Below, piece by piece: positions 26,783 through 36,301 of a stretch of DNA of 64,000 nt (its first letter is position 1; every line of letters begins with the position of its first letter). The stretch comes from an uncultured Chitinophaga sp. (GTDB lineage Bacteria > Bacteroidota > Bacteroidia > Chitinophagales > Chitinophagaceae). The notes under the pieces were generated by a model, which was not told the origin of the DNA, did not search any database, and saw only the letters and a program-made list of their open reading frames with translations. Position numbers and translations under genes: made by a program. The stretch is from contig NZ_CALEJS010000016.1 in NCBI RefSeq assembly GCF_937898475.1, positions 434,001 through 498,000 on the forward strand, given 5' to 3'.

Positions 26783-28138
26783 ATGCAAGAAACACCCACC
26801 CTGTCTGCCGCCCGGCAGGTTATTCAGGACAACCTTGACCATACCCTCTTTTCCTGGAGCAGGCAAAAAGGGATTGCACCCATCGCCGTAAAATATGCGG
26901 AAGGGGTTTACCTGTATGATTATGACGGCAAACGTTACCTCGATTTTTCTTCGGGCCTGATCAACGTTAACATCGGCCATGGCAACCAGCGTGTAACCAA
27001 TGCCGTGATGAAGCAGATGCAGGAAGTGAGCTATGTTACGCCCGGCTGTGTTACCCGCGCCAGGGGCGAGCTGGGAAAAAAATTATCTGACATCACATGC
27101 GGCCGGCTTCCCAAAACGCTGTTCACCACCGGTGGTGCAGAAGCCATAGAGAACGCCATCAAACTGGCCAGGCTATATACCGGCAGGCATAAGATCATTG
27201 CCCGCTACCGTGCCTTCCACGGCGCCTCTTACGGCTCCATGACAGCCGGCGGCGACCCACGCAAACTGCCGCACGATGCACAGCAGGCGCCCAATATCGT
27301 TCACGTGGAAGACCCCTATTGCTACCGTTGCCCCTGGGGCAAGGACATCAGCACCTGCTCCCGCGAATGCGTGAGCCATATAGAAAGGGTGATTGAATTT
27401 GAAGGGCCGGAAAATGTGGCGGCCATCCTGATGGAAGGAGAAAGCGGCTCTTCCGGCTGTATCAAATACCCGCCGGATTACCTGCAGAAAGTACGCGCGT
27501 TGTGCGACAAATACAACATCCTGCTGATAGCAGATGAAGTGATGAGCGGATTTGGCCGCACCGGTAAATGGTTTGCCTGCGACCTGCATGGTGTGGTGCC
27601 CGACATGATCGCCACTGCCAAAGGCATTACCGCCGGCTATTTACCACTGGGGGCGCTGATGGTCAGCGAAGAGATAGCCCGCTATTTTGATGATAAGATA
27701 TTGTGGCTGGGCCTTACTTATTCTGCCCACCCGGTATGCTGTGCAGCAGGCGCAGAAGTGCTGCAGATCTACGAGGATGAGCGCCTGTTAGAAAATGCCG
27801 CCGCCATGGGCGTTTACATTGAACAACAGGTGGCCCTGCTGCAGCAGCGTCATCCCAGCATCGGCGATTTCCGGAACACCGGCCTGCTGGGTTGTATTGA
27901 GCTGGTAAAGAACCGTATTACCAAAGAACCGATGGCGCGCTTCAATGCCAATGCCGAAGAAATGGCCGTGATGAACAAGGTGGCCGCCAGGCTGAAACAG
28001 CTGGGCATGTACGCCTTTGTGCGCTGGAACTATGTGTTTATAGCGCCGCCTCTCTGTATCACCAGGGAGCAGGTGGATGAAGGACTGGCCATGATCAGCG
28101 ATGCCATCTCCATCGCAGATGAAGCTTACGTGCAATAG
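26783..28138 (+). CDS. Class III omega-aminotransferase (probable beta-alanine transaminase)
   Basis: A 451-residue PLP-dependent enzyme of aminotransferase class III. Motifs: FTTGGAEAIENAIKLAR, FHGASYGSM, LIADEVMSGFGRTGKW (with the PLP-contacting Asp) and TAKGITAGYLPLG, whose Lys280 is the predicted Schiff-base lysine. In this operon it most likely transfers the amino group of beta-alanine (and beta-aminoisobutyrate) to a keto acid, giving the semialdehyde used by MmsA. A Cys-rich patch at about 175-200 (CYRCPWGK...CSREC) is noticeable. The gap to mmsA is 28 bases and to the transporter 18 bases. Amino acceptor (pyruvate or 2-oxoglutarate) cannot be told. Confidence 0.88.
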   Translation: MQETPTLSAARQVIQDNLDHTLFSWSRQKGIAPIAVKYAEGVYLYDYDGKRYLDFSSGLINVNIGHGNQRVTNAVMKQMQEVSYVTPGCVTRARGELGKKLSDITCGRLPKTLFTTGGAEAIENAIKLARLYTGRHKIIARYRAFHGASYGSMTAGGDPRKLPHDAQQAPNIVHVEDPYCYRCPWGKDISTCSRECVSHIERVIEFEGPENVAAILMEGESGSSGCIKYPPDYLQKVRALCDKYNILLIADEVMSGFGRTGKWFACDLHGVVPDMIATAKGITAGYLPLGALMVSEEIARYFDDKILWLGLTYSAHPVCCAAGAEVLQIYEDERLLENAAAMGVYIEQQVALLQQRHPSIGDFRNTGLLGCIELVKNRITKEPMARFNANAEEMAVMNKVAARLKQLGMYAFVRWNYVFIAPPLCITREQVDEGLAMISDAISIADEAYVQ

Positions 28139-28156
28139 TCTGTAAAATATACCCGC

Positions 28157-29668
28157 ATGCAGGAAGTTACCACATCAAATGTCAGTGGGGATGCTTCGCT
28201 TTACAGCGAAGACCTCGCACCTGTTCCTCCATCCAAAAGAACCTGGAACACCTGGAACTATGCTGCATTATGGATCAGCATGAGCCTGTGTATCCCTACC
28301 TATATGCTGGCCAGCTCTCTCATAGAAGGCGGCATGAACTGGTGGCAGGCCATCTTCACAATTTTCCTGGGCAATACCATTGTATTGATCCCGATGGTGC
28401 TGAACGGGCATGCGGGCGCCAAATACGGCATTCCTTTCCCGGTCTTTGCCCGGGCCAGCTTCGGGGTCAAAGGCGCCAATATACCGGCTATTCTGCGCGC
28501 TATCGTTGCCTGCGGATGGTTTGGTATCCAGACCTGGATAGGGGGCTTTGCCCTGTACCAGTTATTACGTATCTGGATACCTGCCATGGAAACGCTGCCG
28601 GCGGTATTTCCCGCTTCGCTGGGACTGCAAACCGGTCCGGCTATCACCTTTGTGCTGTTCTGGTTCCTGAACATGTATGTAGTATACCTGGGCGTTGAAA
28701 GCATCCGGAAGCTGCTGGTGTTCAAAGCCATTTTTCTTCCCCTGGCGGCGCTGGCGCTTTTATTATGGGCAGTGAAAGCAGGTAATGGTTTTGGTCCCAT
28801 ACTGCAACAGCCCTCCCGCTTTCCATCCGGCGATGCGTTCTTTACATTCTTCTTTCCTGCGCTCACCGGTATGGTGGGTTTCTGGGCCACGCTCTCCCTG
28901 AACATACCTGATTTTACGCGTTATGCTACCAGTCAGCAGGCGCAGATAAAAGGGCAGATCATCGGCCTGCCACCCTCCATGACATTGTTTGCATTCATCG
29001 GTGTAGTGGTCACCTCTGCCACTACTATCGTGTACGGCACTACGATATGGGACCCCCTGGTGCTGGCAGGCAGGTTTGACAGTAAAATACTGGTCACGCT
29101 GGCCATGATAGCGGTAGCCATTTCCACACTGGCTACCAACATTGCGGCTAATATTGTAAGTCCGGCAAACGACTTTGCCAACCTCTGGCCTTCGCGGATC
29201 AACTTCCGCATTGGCGGTTATATCACCGGCATCATCGGGGTGCTGATCATGCCCTGGAAGCTGATCGCCGATCCTACGGGCTACATCTTTACCTGGCTGC
29301 TGGCCTACTCCAGCCTGCTGGGCCCCATCGGCGGGATCATGATCACAGATTACTATTTCATCCGTAAACAACAGTTGCGCACTGCAGATTTGTATCGTCA
29401 CGAAGGCAGTTACCGTTTTACGGCCGGTTTCAATATACCGGCCATTATTGCTTTGCTGATCGGTGTACTGCCTAATGTGCCTGGCTTCCTGGTCACTATA
29501 AAAGTATTGGCGGCAGATGCAGTACCGCTGTGGATCACGCAACTGTATTACTATGCCTGGTTTGTGGGTTTCCTGGTCAGCGGCATTGCCTATATGCTGC
29601 TGATGCAGACCTATAAACCCGGTGTAGCCACTATCAAAGAAACTTCGTCTTATGTCGCTATTGATTAA
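28157..29668 (+). CDS. NCS1-family nucleobase:cation symporter
   Basis: A 503-residue inner-membrane transporter with about twelve hydrophobic segments. The early stretch WNTWNYAALWISMSLCIPTYML and the segment GANIPAILRAIVACGWFGIQTWIGG are typical of NCS1 (nucleobase/allantoin/hydantoin) carriers. It probably imports uracil, thymine, or dihydropyrimidine/hydantoin using a sodium or proton gradient. Its place inside the pyrimidine-degradation operon supports a pyrimidine substrate. Its end overlaps the start of the dihydropyrimidinase gene by 17 bases, which suggests translational coupling. Confidence 0.92.
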   Translation: MQEVTTSNVSGDASLYSEDLAPVPPSKRTWNTWNYAALWISMSLCIPTYMLASSLIEGGMNWWQAIFTIFLGNTIVLIPMVLNGHAGAKYGIPFPVFARASFGVKGANIPAILRAIVACGWFGIQTWIGGFALYQLLRIWIPAMETLPAVFPASLGLQTGPAITFVLFWFLNMYVVYLGVESIRKLLVFKAIFLPLAALALLLWAVKAGNGFGPILQQPSRFPSGDAFFTFFFPALTGMVGFWATLSLNIPDFTRYATSQQAQIKGQIIGLPPSMTLFAFIGVVVTSATTIVYGTTIWDPLVLAGRFDSKILVTLAMIAVAISTLATNIAANIVSPANDFANLWPSRINFRIGGYITGIIGVLIMPWKLIADPTGYIFTWLLAYSSLLGPIGGIMITDYYFIRKQQLRTADLYRHEGSYRFTAGFNIPAIIALLIGVLPNVPGFLVTIKVLAADAVPLWITQLYYYAWFVGFLVSGIAYMLLMQTYKPGVATIKETSSYVAID

Positions 29669-31034
29669 AAACGGAAGAATCATTACTGCCGGCGATGATT
29701 ATGTGGCAGATATCTTCATTGAAGGAGAAAAGATCTCCCTGATCGGGAAAGAGCTGTCTATCCCCACCACTGAAGTGATAGAGGCGGATGGTATGCTGGT
29801 AATGCCCGGAGGTATTGATCCGCATGTGCACCTGGACATGCCCTTTATGGGCACCTTCTCCAGCGACAATTACGAAACCGGCACCCGTGCCGCATTGCAC
29901 GGCGGTACCACCATGGTGATCGATTTTGTGCTGCAAAAACAAGGGCATTCGCTCCGCGAAGCATTAACAGAATGGCAGTCGCGCGCTAACGGCAATTGCC
30001 TGGGCGACTATAGCTTTCATATGGCGGTAACAGATTTCAACGATCAGACCCGCCAGGAGATACAGACGATGGTTACGCATGAAGGCATTACGTCTTTCAA
30101 AACCTTTATGGCCTACAAAGGCGCACTGATGATAGACGACCGGCAAATGACCGGACTGATGCAGGAAGTAAAGAAACAGGGCGGGATGGTAACCGTGCAC
30201 GCTACCAACGGAGATATGATCGATTACCTCATTGCCAGGCATAAAACGGAAGGAAAACTGGCGCCACTCTACCACTACCTCTCACAGCCGGAAGTAACGG
30301 AAGCAGAAGCCAGCGCACGTTTCTGTGATATGGCTGATTACACCGGCTGCCCCGGTTACATTGTGCACCTTACCTGCGAAGGCGCCCTGAATGCCGTACG
30401 CCAGGCTACCCAACGCAATCAGCACGTGTTGGTGGAAACCTGTATACAATACCTGCTGCTGGACGCTTCCTTATATGAACAGAACTTTGACGGCGCCAAA
30501 TGGGTAATGAGCCCTCCGCTGCGGCAAAAGAAAGACCAGGAAACATTATGGGCAGGTATTAACCAGGGCCTGGTGAAAGTAATAGCAACTGACCACTGCC
30601 CTTTTAAATGGGAACAGAAACTGATGGGCAAAGATGATTTCTCCAAAATACCCAACGGGCATCCTGCCATAGAGCACCGCATGGAGCTGCTGTACAGCGA
30701 AGGTGTGCACAAGGGAAGGATCACGCTCAATAAGTACGTGGAAGTGACCAGCACCAATGCCGCAAAGATCTTCGGCATGTTTCCGCGCAAAGGCACCATT
30801 GCCGTGAACAGCGATGCAGATATTATTATACTCGATCCGCAGGCCAAACATACCATTACCGCCGGCGGTCATCATATGAACGTAGACTATTCTGCCTACG
30901 AAGGATGGGAACTGCAGGGCAAAATAAAAACAGTGCTGCTGCGCGGTAAAGTGGTGATCAATGACGGCAACTGCCTGGCAGAAAAAGGATACGGACAATT
31001 TATCAAACGCCACAAAGTGACGGGGAAGCTATAG
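29652..31034 (+). CDS. hydA: Dihydropyrimidinase (hydantoinase family)
   Basis: A 460-residue cytoplasmic zinc amidohydrolase that opens dihydrouracil to N-carbamoyl-beta-alanine (and dihydrothymine likewise). The metal site begins with GGIDPHVHLDM (His58, His60), and the lysine of SFKTFMAYKG (about Lys156) is the expected carboxylated bridging residue. Later metal ligands lie in TVHATNGD and TDHCPF. Length is standard for the family. It starts inside the 3' end of the transporter gene. Second step of the reductive pathway, after PreTA. Activity on hydantoins is common in the family and cannot be excluded. Confidence 0.94.
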   Translation: MSLLIKNGRIITAGDDYVADIFIEGEKISLIGKELSIPTTEVIEADGMLVMPGGIDPHVHLDMPFMGTFSSDNYETGTRAALHGGTTMVIDFVLQKQGHSLREALTEWQSRANGNCLGDYSFHMAVTDFNDQTRQEIQTMVTHEGITSFKTFMAYKGALMIDDRQMTGLMQEVKKQGGMVTVHATNGDMIDYLIARHKTEGKLAPLYHYLSQPEVTEAEASARFCDMADYTGCPGYIVHLTCEGALNAVRQATQRNQHVLVETCIQYLLLDASLYEQNFDGAKWVMSPPLRQKKDQETLWAGINQGLVKVIATDHCPFKWEQKLMGKDDFSKIPNGHPAIEHRMELLYSEGVHKGRITLNKYVEVTSTNAAKIFGMFPRKGTIAVNSDADIIILDPQAKHTITAGGHHMNVDYSAYEGWELQGKIKTVLLRGKVVINDGNCLAEKGYGQFIKRHKVTGKL

Positions 31035-31116
31035 GAGCATGGCCCGTAACACATGTGCTAAGATTTGATACATGTAGTATAAGAATATACCATGGACATG
31101 GACTAAAAAAAACATT

Positions 31117-31983
31117 ATGCCCAGAATCATTAAATCAGGCCTGATCCAGATGAGCTTACCTAAAACGGAAGGTGAAGGCAGTATTGAAGAGATCAAGGAA
31201 GCGATGATCAGCAAGCATATTCCGCTGATTGAAGAAGCGGGAGCTAAAGGCGTGCAGATACTCTGTCTGCAGGAGATCTTCAGCACACCATATTTCTGTC
31301 CCGGGCAGGACCCGAAATGGTATGCTTCTGCCGAAACGGTTCCCGGCCCTACCACAGAGCGGATGGCCGCCTATGCAAAAAAATATGGTATGGTGATGAT
31401 CGTGCCCGTGTATGAAAAAGAGCAGGCCGGTGTATTGTACAACACGGCGGCAGTAATAGATGCAGATGGTACTTACCTGGGCAAGTATCGCAAAAATCAT
31501 ATCCCGCATACTTCCGGCTTCTGGGAAAAATTCTTCTTCAAACCTGGTAACCTGGGGTATCCCGTATTCCAGACCCGGTATGCAAAAGTAGGCGTGTATA
31601 TCTGTTACGACCGCCATTTCCCGGATGGGGCCAGGGTATTGGGACTAAACGGTGCGGAGATCGTATATAATCCGTCTGCTACCGTTGCGGGGCTTTCACA
31701 ATACCTCTGGAAGCTGGAACAGCCCGCCCATGCCGCAGCCAACGGCTACTTTATGGGTTGCATCAACCGCGTAGGAGAAGAAAAGCCCTGGAACCTGGGC
31801 AGGTTCTATGGCTCGTCTTACTTTGTAGATCCCCGAGGACAAATATTTGCACAGGCTTCCGAGGATAAAGATGAACTGCTGATCGCTGAGTTTGATCTGG
31901 ACAAGATAGAAGAGGTGCGGAACGTATGGCAGTTCTTCCGTGACCGGCGGCCTGAAACATATGGAAAACTGACAGAGTTGTAA
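31117..31983 (+). CDS. Beta-ureidopropionase (N-carbamoyl-beta-alanine amidohydrolase)
   Basis: A 288-residue nitrilase-superfamily enzyme with the catalytic triad in place: Glu53 in CLQEIFS, Lys126 in YRKNHIPH and Cys163 in YICYDRHFP. It should cleave N-carbamoyl-beta-alanine into beta-alanine, CO2 and ammonia, the third step of uracil breakdown. The ATG at 31117 is the first start of the frame and matches the family N-terminus. The 82 bases before it form the longest gap in the operon. An N-carbamoyl-D-amino-acid hydrolase role is an alternative, but the neighbours favour the pyrimidine pathway. Confidence 0.9.
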   Translation: MPRIIKSGLIQMSLPKTEGEGSIEEIKEAMISKHIPLIEEAGAKGVQILCLQEIFSTPYFCPGQDPKWYASAETVPGPTTERMAAYAKKYGMVMIVPVYEKEQAGVLYNTAAVIDADGTYLGKYRKNHIPHTSGFWEKFFFKPGNLGYPVFQTRYAKVGVYICYDRHFPDGARVLGLNGAEIVYNPSATVAGLSQYLWKLEQPAHAAANGYFMGCINRVGEEKPWNLGRFYGSSYFVDPRGQIFAQASEDKDELLIAEFDLDKIEEVRNVWQFFRDRRPETYGKLTEL

Positions 31984-32014
31984 AGGCTCCATTCTATAAA
32001 CCAAATGCGATGTA

Positions 32015-33361
32015 ATGGCAATTGTGAACAACAGGTTAACGGCTGAAGAGTATGCAGCACAGTTCAGGGACATCCATCCGCCTTTTGAGAACAGGGAAGC
32101 AGCGCTGGTGGAGGCCAACCGCTGTCTGTTCTGTTACGATGCGCCTTGCATTAAAAGCTGTCCCACCGGCATTAACGTACCAAAATTCATTAAGCAGATT
32201 GCTACGGATAATGTAAAAGGATCTGCGCACACTATTCTGAGCGCGAACATCATGGGCGCCGGCTGTTCAAAAGTGTGCCCGGTAGAGAAACTATGTGAAG
32301 GCTCCTGTGTATACAACCTGCTGCACGAGCCGCCTATCCCTATTGCCAGACTGCAGCGCTATGCTACTGAAAAAGCGCTCAGCGCACAGTGGAAACTGTT
32401 TGAGCGCAAGCCATCCACCGGTAAGCGCGTAGCGGTTATAGGCGCCGGGCCTGCAGGTTTAAGCTGCGCACATGTACTTTCCCGGGAAGGTATTGATGTT
32501 ACCATCTTTGAAAAGGAAAATAAGGGCGGCGGCTTAATGACCTACGGCATTGCCGCCTACAAGGTAACGCCCGAGTTCTGTGAAGCAGAAGTCAATTACA
32601 TCAGCTCCCTGGGCGGTATAGAGATCCGTTACAACCAGGAACTGGGAAAAGATATTACACTGAGTGAGCTGCAACAGCAATACGATGCCGTATTCCTGGG
32701 CATAGGCGTAGGACTGGCCAGACCACTCAACATCCCGGGAGAAGCGCTGGAAGGCGTGGTAGATGCCATCCGCTTTATTTACGATATCAGGAGCAAGGGT
32801 TATCCCGCGGTAGCGGTAGGCGATAAGGTAGCCGTAATAGGCCTGGGCATGACCGCCATCGATGCTGCCACGCAGGCCAAACGGCTGGGCGCCAGTGAAG
32901 TGACAATTGTATACCGGAGAACGCAGGACGAAATGCCCTGTACAGCAGCAGAGCTGGACATTGCCAAACTGGATGGCTGCCAGCTGCGCTTTCTGTCTGC
33001 ACCGCAGGCTATACAAGGCGATAACGGCAAAGTATCCCGCCTGCTATGTCGCGTAATGCAGCTGGGCGAAGCGGATGCCAGCGGCCGCCGCTCACCGGTG
33101 GAAACGGAAGAGACCTTCACTTTGGAAGTGGATATGGTGATCAAGGCTACCGGGCAAACACCTTTTGAAATGCTGGTGCAGAAAGAGCAGCTGCAGCACC
33201 GCCAGGGAAAGATCAGCATCAATGAGCGCTGCGCCACCAGCCTGCACGGGGTATTTGCAGGCGGCGATTGCGTAAACGGAGGAAAAGAAGTAGTAGACGC
33301 CGTACAGGCAGGAAAAGATGGCGCACAGGCAATACTCGCCTATCTCAGCGCCAGCAGCTAA
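32015..33361 (+). CDS. preT: NAD-dependent dihydropyrimidine dehydrogenase subunit PreT
   Basis: A 448-residue flavoprotein that passes electrons from NADH through FAD and Fe-S clusters to PreA. The N-terminal cysteine motifs CLFCYDAPCIKSCP and CSKVCPVEKLCEGSC bind two [4Fe-4S] clusters, as in the glutamate synthase small subunit and the N-terminal part of mammalian dihydropyrimidine dehydrogenase. VIGAGPAGLSCAHVLS is the FAD-binding fold and VIGLGMTAIDAATQA the NAD(P)-binding fold. The C-terminal GDCVNGGKEVVDAVQAGK is typical. It is followed after 18 bases by preA, its obligate partner. Confidence 0.94.
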   Translation: MAIVNNRLTAEEYAAQFRDIHPPFENREAALVEANRCLFCYDAPCIKSCPTGINVPKFIKQIATDNVKGSAHTILSANIMGAGCSKVCPVEKLCEGSCVYNLLHEPPIPIARLQRYATEKALSAQWKLFERKPSTGKRVAVIGAGPAGLSCAHVLSREGIDVTIFEKENKGGGLMTYGIAAYKVTPEFCEAEVNYISSLGGIEIRYNQELGKDITLSELQQQYDAVFLGIGVGLARPLNIPGEALEGVVDAIRFIYDIRSKGYPAVAVGDKVAVIGLGMTAIDAATQAKRLGASEVTIVYRRTQDEMPCTAAELDIAKLDGCQLRFLSAPQAIQGDNGKVSRLLCRVMQLGEADASGRRSPVETEETFTLEVDMVIKATGQTPFEMLVQKEQLQHRQGKISINERCATSLHGVFAGGDCVNGGKEVVDAVQAGKDGAQAILAYLSASS

Positions 33362-33379
33362 CCGTTAAAAGCTATTCAT

Positions 33380-34648
33380 ATGGCCGACATTTCAGCAAAC
33401 TTTCTTGGCATTAAATCGCCCAACCCCTTCTGGTTGGCCAGCGCACCGCCAACGGATAAAAAGATCAATGTGCTGCGTGCCTTTGAAGCCGGCTGGGGCG
33501 GCGTAGTATGGAAAACGCTGGGCACGCAGGTGAAGAATGTTTCTTCCCGCTACTCGGCCATTGATTATAACAATACCCGGGTAATGGGTTTCAATAACAT
33601 TGAGCTGATCAGCGACCGGCCCCTGGAACTGAACCTCCGGGAGATCAGCGAATGTGTGCGCCTGTTCCCGGACCGGGCCATGGTGGTTTCACTCATGGCA
33701 GATAATGATCGTGACAACTGGCATGAAATGATCGCTAAAGTGGAGGATACCGGTGCACATGGTATTGAGCTTAATTTTGGCTGCCCGCACGGCATGAACG
33801 AAAGAGGCATGGGATCTGCCGTAGGGCAGGACCCCGAGATAGCCCGCATGGTAGTGGAATGGGTAATGGAAAAGGCCACCATCCCCGTTATTACCAAGCT
33901 AACGCCCAACGTACATTCTGTGGTGCCCACCGGAAAAGCCGTGGTACAGGCAGGTACCAATGCCTTATCCCTGATCAACACCATACAGTCTGTAACCGGT
34001 ATAGACCTGGACACCCTGGTACCCAACCCCAATGTGGCAGGTCAGTCTGCCTTTGGCGGCTATTGCGGCCCGGCGGTAAAGCCCATTGCGCTGAAGATGC
34101 TGACTACCATCAGCCAGGATCCTGTTACTTCCCGCGTGCCGGTATCGGGTATTGGCGGTATCAGTACCTGGAAAGACGCCGCCGAGTTCATGTTGCTGGG
34201 CGCTACCACCGTGCAGGTGTGCACCGCCGCCATGAAACATGGCTTCCGTATTATAGAAGACCTTTGCGAAGGACTGAATAACTGGATGGATGAAAAGGGT
34301 TTTGCCACTATCTATGACTTCATCGGCAGATCGGTACACACCATCACCAAATGGGAAGAACTGGACATTAACTATCACATCATCGCCCGCATTAACCAGG
34401 ATAAATGCATTCATTGCGGGCTGTGTTATATTGCCTGTGAAGACGGCTCACACCAGGCCATTAACCTGGCGTATGGCAAACCATATAACACCTACACCGT
34501 GAAGAATGCGGAATGTGTGGGATGCAATCTCTGCAAACTGGTTTGCCCGGTAGACGACTGCATCAGCATGGAGGAGCACCGGAAAGGAGCAGCTTATCTT
34601 AACTGGCAGGAATACCAGAAAAGAGGATTACCACTGAACGATCATTAG
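33380..34648 (+). CDS. preA: NAD-dependent dihydropyrimidine dehydrogenase subunit PreA
   Basis: A 422-residue catalytic subunit that reduces uracil and thymine to their dihydro forms (the reaction can run in reverse in vitro). Residues 1-300 form a dihydroorotate dehydrogenase-like FMN barrel, with NPFWLASAPPT and FGCPHGMNERGMGSA, the latter including the substrate loop. The C-terminal ferredoxin domain (about 335-405) has CIHCGLCYIAC and CVGCNLCKLVCPVDDC for two [4Fe-4S] clusters. It is the last gene of the operon; a strong hairpin lies about 280 bases further on. Confidence 0.95.
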   Translation: MADISANFLGIKSPNPFWLASAPPTDKKINVLRAFEAGWGGVVWKTLGTQVKNVSSRYSAIDYNNTRVMGFNNIELISDRPLELNLREISECVRLFPDRAMVVSLMADNDRDNWHEMIAKVEDTGAHGIELNFGCPHGMNERGMGSAVGQDPEIARMVVEWVMEKATIPVITKLTPNVHSVVPTGKAVVQAGTNALSLINTIQSVTGIDLDTLVPNPNVAGQSAFGGYCGPAVKPIALKMLTTISQDPVTSRVPVSGIGGISTWKDAAEFMLLGATTVQVCTAAMKHGFRIIEDLCEGLNNWMDEKGFATIYDFIGRSVHTITKWEELDINYHIIARINQDKCIHCGLCYIACEDGSHQAINLAYGKPYNTYTVKNAECVGCNLCKLVCPVDDCISMEEHRKGAAYLNWQEYQKRGLPLNDH

Positions 34649-34929
34649 TTATATTTTTTTGCCACAAACCCATTGTATTTTACCATATTCAAAAAAGTGT
34701 CAGGGGGACGCTTGATTGTTCTGAAAACTTTGATTAGGTTTGATTGGTTGTGCTAAATCGTTTTATAACAGGCACCGGGAGCAAAGATCGTAAACCAGAG
34801 AGACTAATTCCACCATCATCATTGGAAGGCAACTAATCCGCAGTTACCAACGTATAATATTGTATCCTGTTTCAGATGAACAGGCCGACGATACATCAAC
34901 CGTTTTTTGATAGAACAGTGAATGAGAAC
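34649..34929. other. Gene-free stretch after the pyrimidine operon
   Basis: About 280 AT-rich bases without a gene. A small inverted repeat, CCTGTT (34866-34871) with AACAGG (34879-34884), is present. Nothing else is recognised. Confidence 0.5.
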
Positions 34930-34960
34930 GGGGCGGGCCTTCAGGCCGGCCCCCTTTTTT
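34930..34960 (+). terminator. Strong intrinsic terminator
   Basis: GGGGCGGGCCT (34930-34940) pairs with AGGCCGGCCCC (34943-34953) with one mismatch around CTTCAG, followed by six T. It is oriented for plus-strand transcripts, but the GC stem also sits just beyond the minus-strand haloperoxidase-like gene. Confidence 0.9.
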
Positions 34961-34975
34961 AACTGTGCATCATAC

Positions 34976-36298
34976 TCAGGGGATCAGTGGTTGCAGGCCT
35001 GCTTTTTTTAACTTCTCTACTATCCTGTCGCCTATCTTTTTCCCCTGATCCTGGCCATTTTCAATAGCATCGCGGTAGTGAATGCCACCGTACAAACGCG
35101 AGATCGCTGCTTCATTGGCGGCCTGCATAAAGGAACTGAAGCTCCTCGCGGGTATCTCAAACATCACTTCTGAATCGTCCGTAAAGGCAAAATGATCTCC
35201 CAGCAAATAGGTTAATACCCTCGCGGCAGCGGTAGACATCACACTGTGCCCGCTGGTATACTCCGGGAATGGAGGCGTTTGCAACAGCGGTTTCCATTTG
35301 ATGTCTATATAACGGTTTATAAAAGTTTCAGGTCTGATACGGTTGCTTCTGTATTTCTCATCCCAGCAGCTGATAAAAGCATCTGTTTCTGCCATGGCGG
35401 TCAATGTATGCACCAATACAGAGCGGTCAAAATCCAGTCCGGCTTTCTCTGCGGCAATGCCTGCAATATTCATCCAGTGGCCGCCGGGTGTGATCTTTTT
35501 GAAGCCAATAGCCATGTGGCCGGCAGTAGATACCGCAAAAGGGTTGCAATCCCAGAAGGAAGCAATGTTCAGCTCTTCCTGGCTTGGATGCAGTGATACC
35601 GCATACACTTCCTTACTCAATGCATAGAATTCGCTGGTAGTATCCCTGCTGAAAGGTACCGGTGGCAATGGTGTAAATTCATCACAGGTATCGATGATCA
35701 TCGGCCGGATGATCTTCCAGTGCGGCTCTACTGCTTCCATATAAGCCGGCGGCGTAGGATACCAGTACGCTTCTCCCTTTACAGGCGTATAACGCAGCCG
35801 TGTACTCAGCCGGCCGTAGTTATCTGATTTAGACCAGTTCACCACCTGTAACGCCACTGCTTTCGCCACTGCTACCGCGCTATCGATCACGGCAGTTTTC
35901 ACCTTCTCTTTTTTCAATGTCTTCAGCAGTTTCTCCTGGTGTTCTTCCAGCATGAAACCTGAGGGCAGCATCAGCCTGCCTGTTTCCAGTATGCAATACA
36001 GCGCAGCAATCCGGTAATTATAGGAACCAGGTTTTGCATTGATAACAACATGGGGAGACGATTTCATAAAACTACTTCCCCGCGCTATGCCGCGGTTGTT
36101 GATAGCTACGATCTCATAAGCGCCTGCCAGGGAATAAGCATAGAAGCGGCTGGCAGCCGGCGGGTTCACCACGTCATGCAGCATTACCATAGTGAGGGCA
36201 AAAACGGCAGGTTGTACATGGTCTCTGAAATCAGCAGCCGGCTGTTGTGCATAGCCCACCTGGCATAATAAAAACAATCCTAAGAACCATTTCCGCAT
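34976..36298 (-). CDS. Vanadium-dependent haloperoxidase-like / PAP2-superfamily protein
   Basis: A 440-residue exported protein; the signal peptide ends near VGYAQQPA. It has the three motifs that bind vanadate or phosphate in this superfamily: KYRSNRIRP (KX6RP, about 311-319), EYTSGHS (SGH, about 346-352) and SRLYGGIHYRD (SRX5HX2D, about 399-409). All key residues are present, so it should act as a haloperoxidase or an acid phosphatase in the periplasm or outside the cell; sequence alone does not decide. The start lies 3 bases after the stop of the VCBS/ASPIC gene, so the two are surely cotranscribed. It is the last gene of the SusCD-VCBS set. Confidence 0.85.
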   Translation of the reverse strand: MRKWFLGLFLLCQVGYAQQPAADFRDHVQPAVFALTMVMLHDVVNPPAASRFYAYSLAGAYEIVAINNRGIARGSSFMKSSPHVVINAKPGSYNYRIAALYCILETGRLMLPSGFMLEEHQEKLLKTLKKEKVKTAVIDSAVAVAKAVALQVVNWSKSDNYGRLSTRLRYTPVKGEAYWYPTPPAYMEAVEPHWKIIRPMIIDTCDEFTPLPPVPFSRDTTSEFYALSKEVYAVSLHPSQEELNIASFWDCNPFAVSTAGHMAIGFKKITPGGHWMNIAGIAAEKAGLDFDRSVLVHTLTAMAETDAFISCWDEKYRSNRIRPETFINRYIDIKWKPLLQTPPFPEYTSGHSVMSTAAARVLTYLLGDHFAFTDDSEVMFEIPARSFSSFMQAANEAAISRLYGGIHYRDAIENGQDQGKKIGDRIVEKLKKAGLQPLIP

Positions 36299-36301
36299 AG
36301 C

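Noticed and set aside
25642..29683. 306-codon minus-strand open frames opposite mmsA and the NCS1 transporter gene
   Set aside because: Both are antisense to clear genes of a complete pathway and lack domain motifs.
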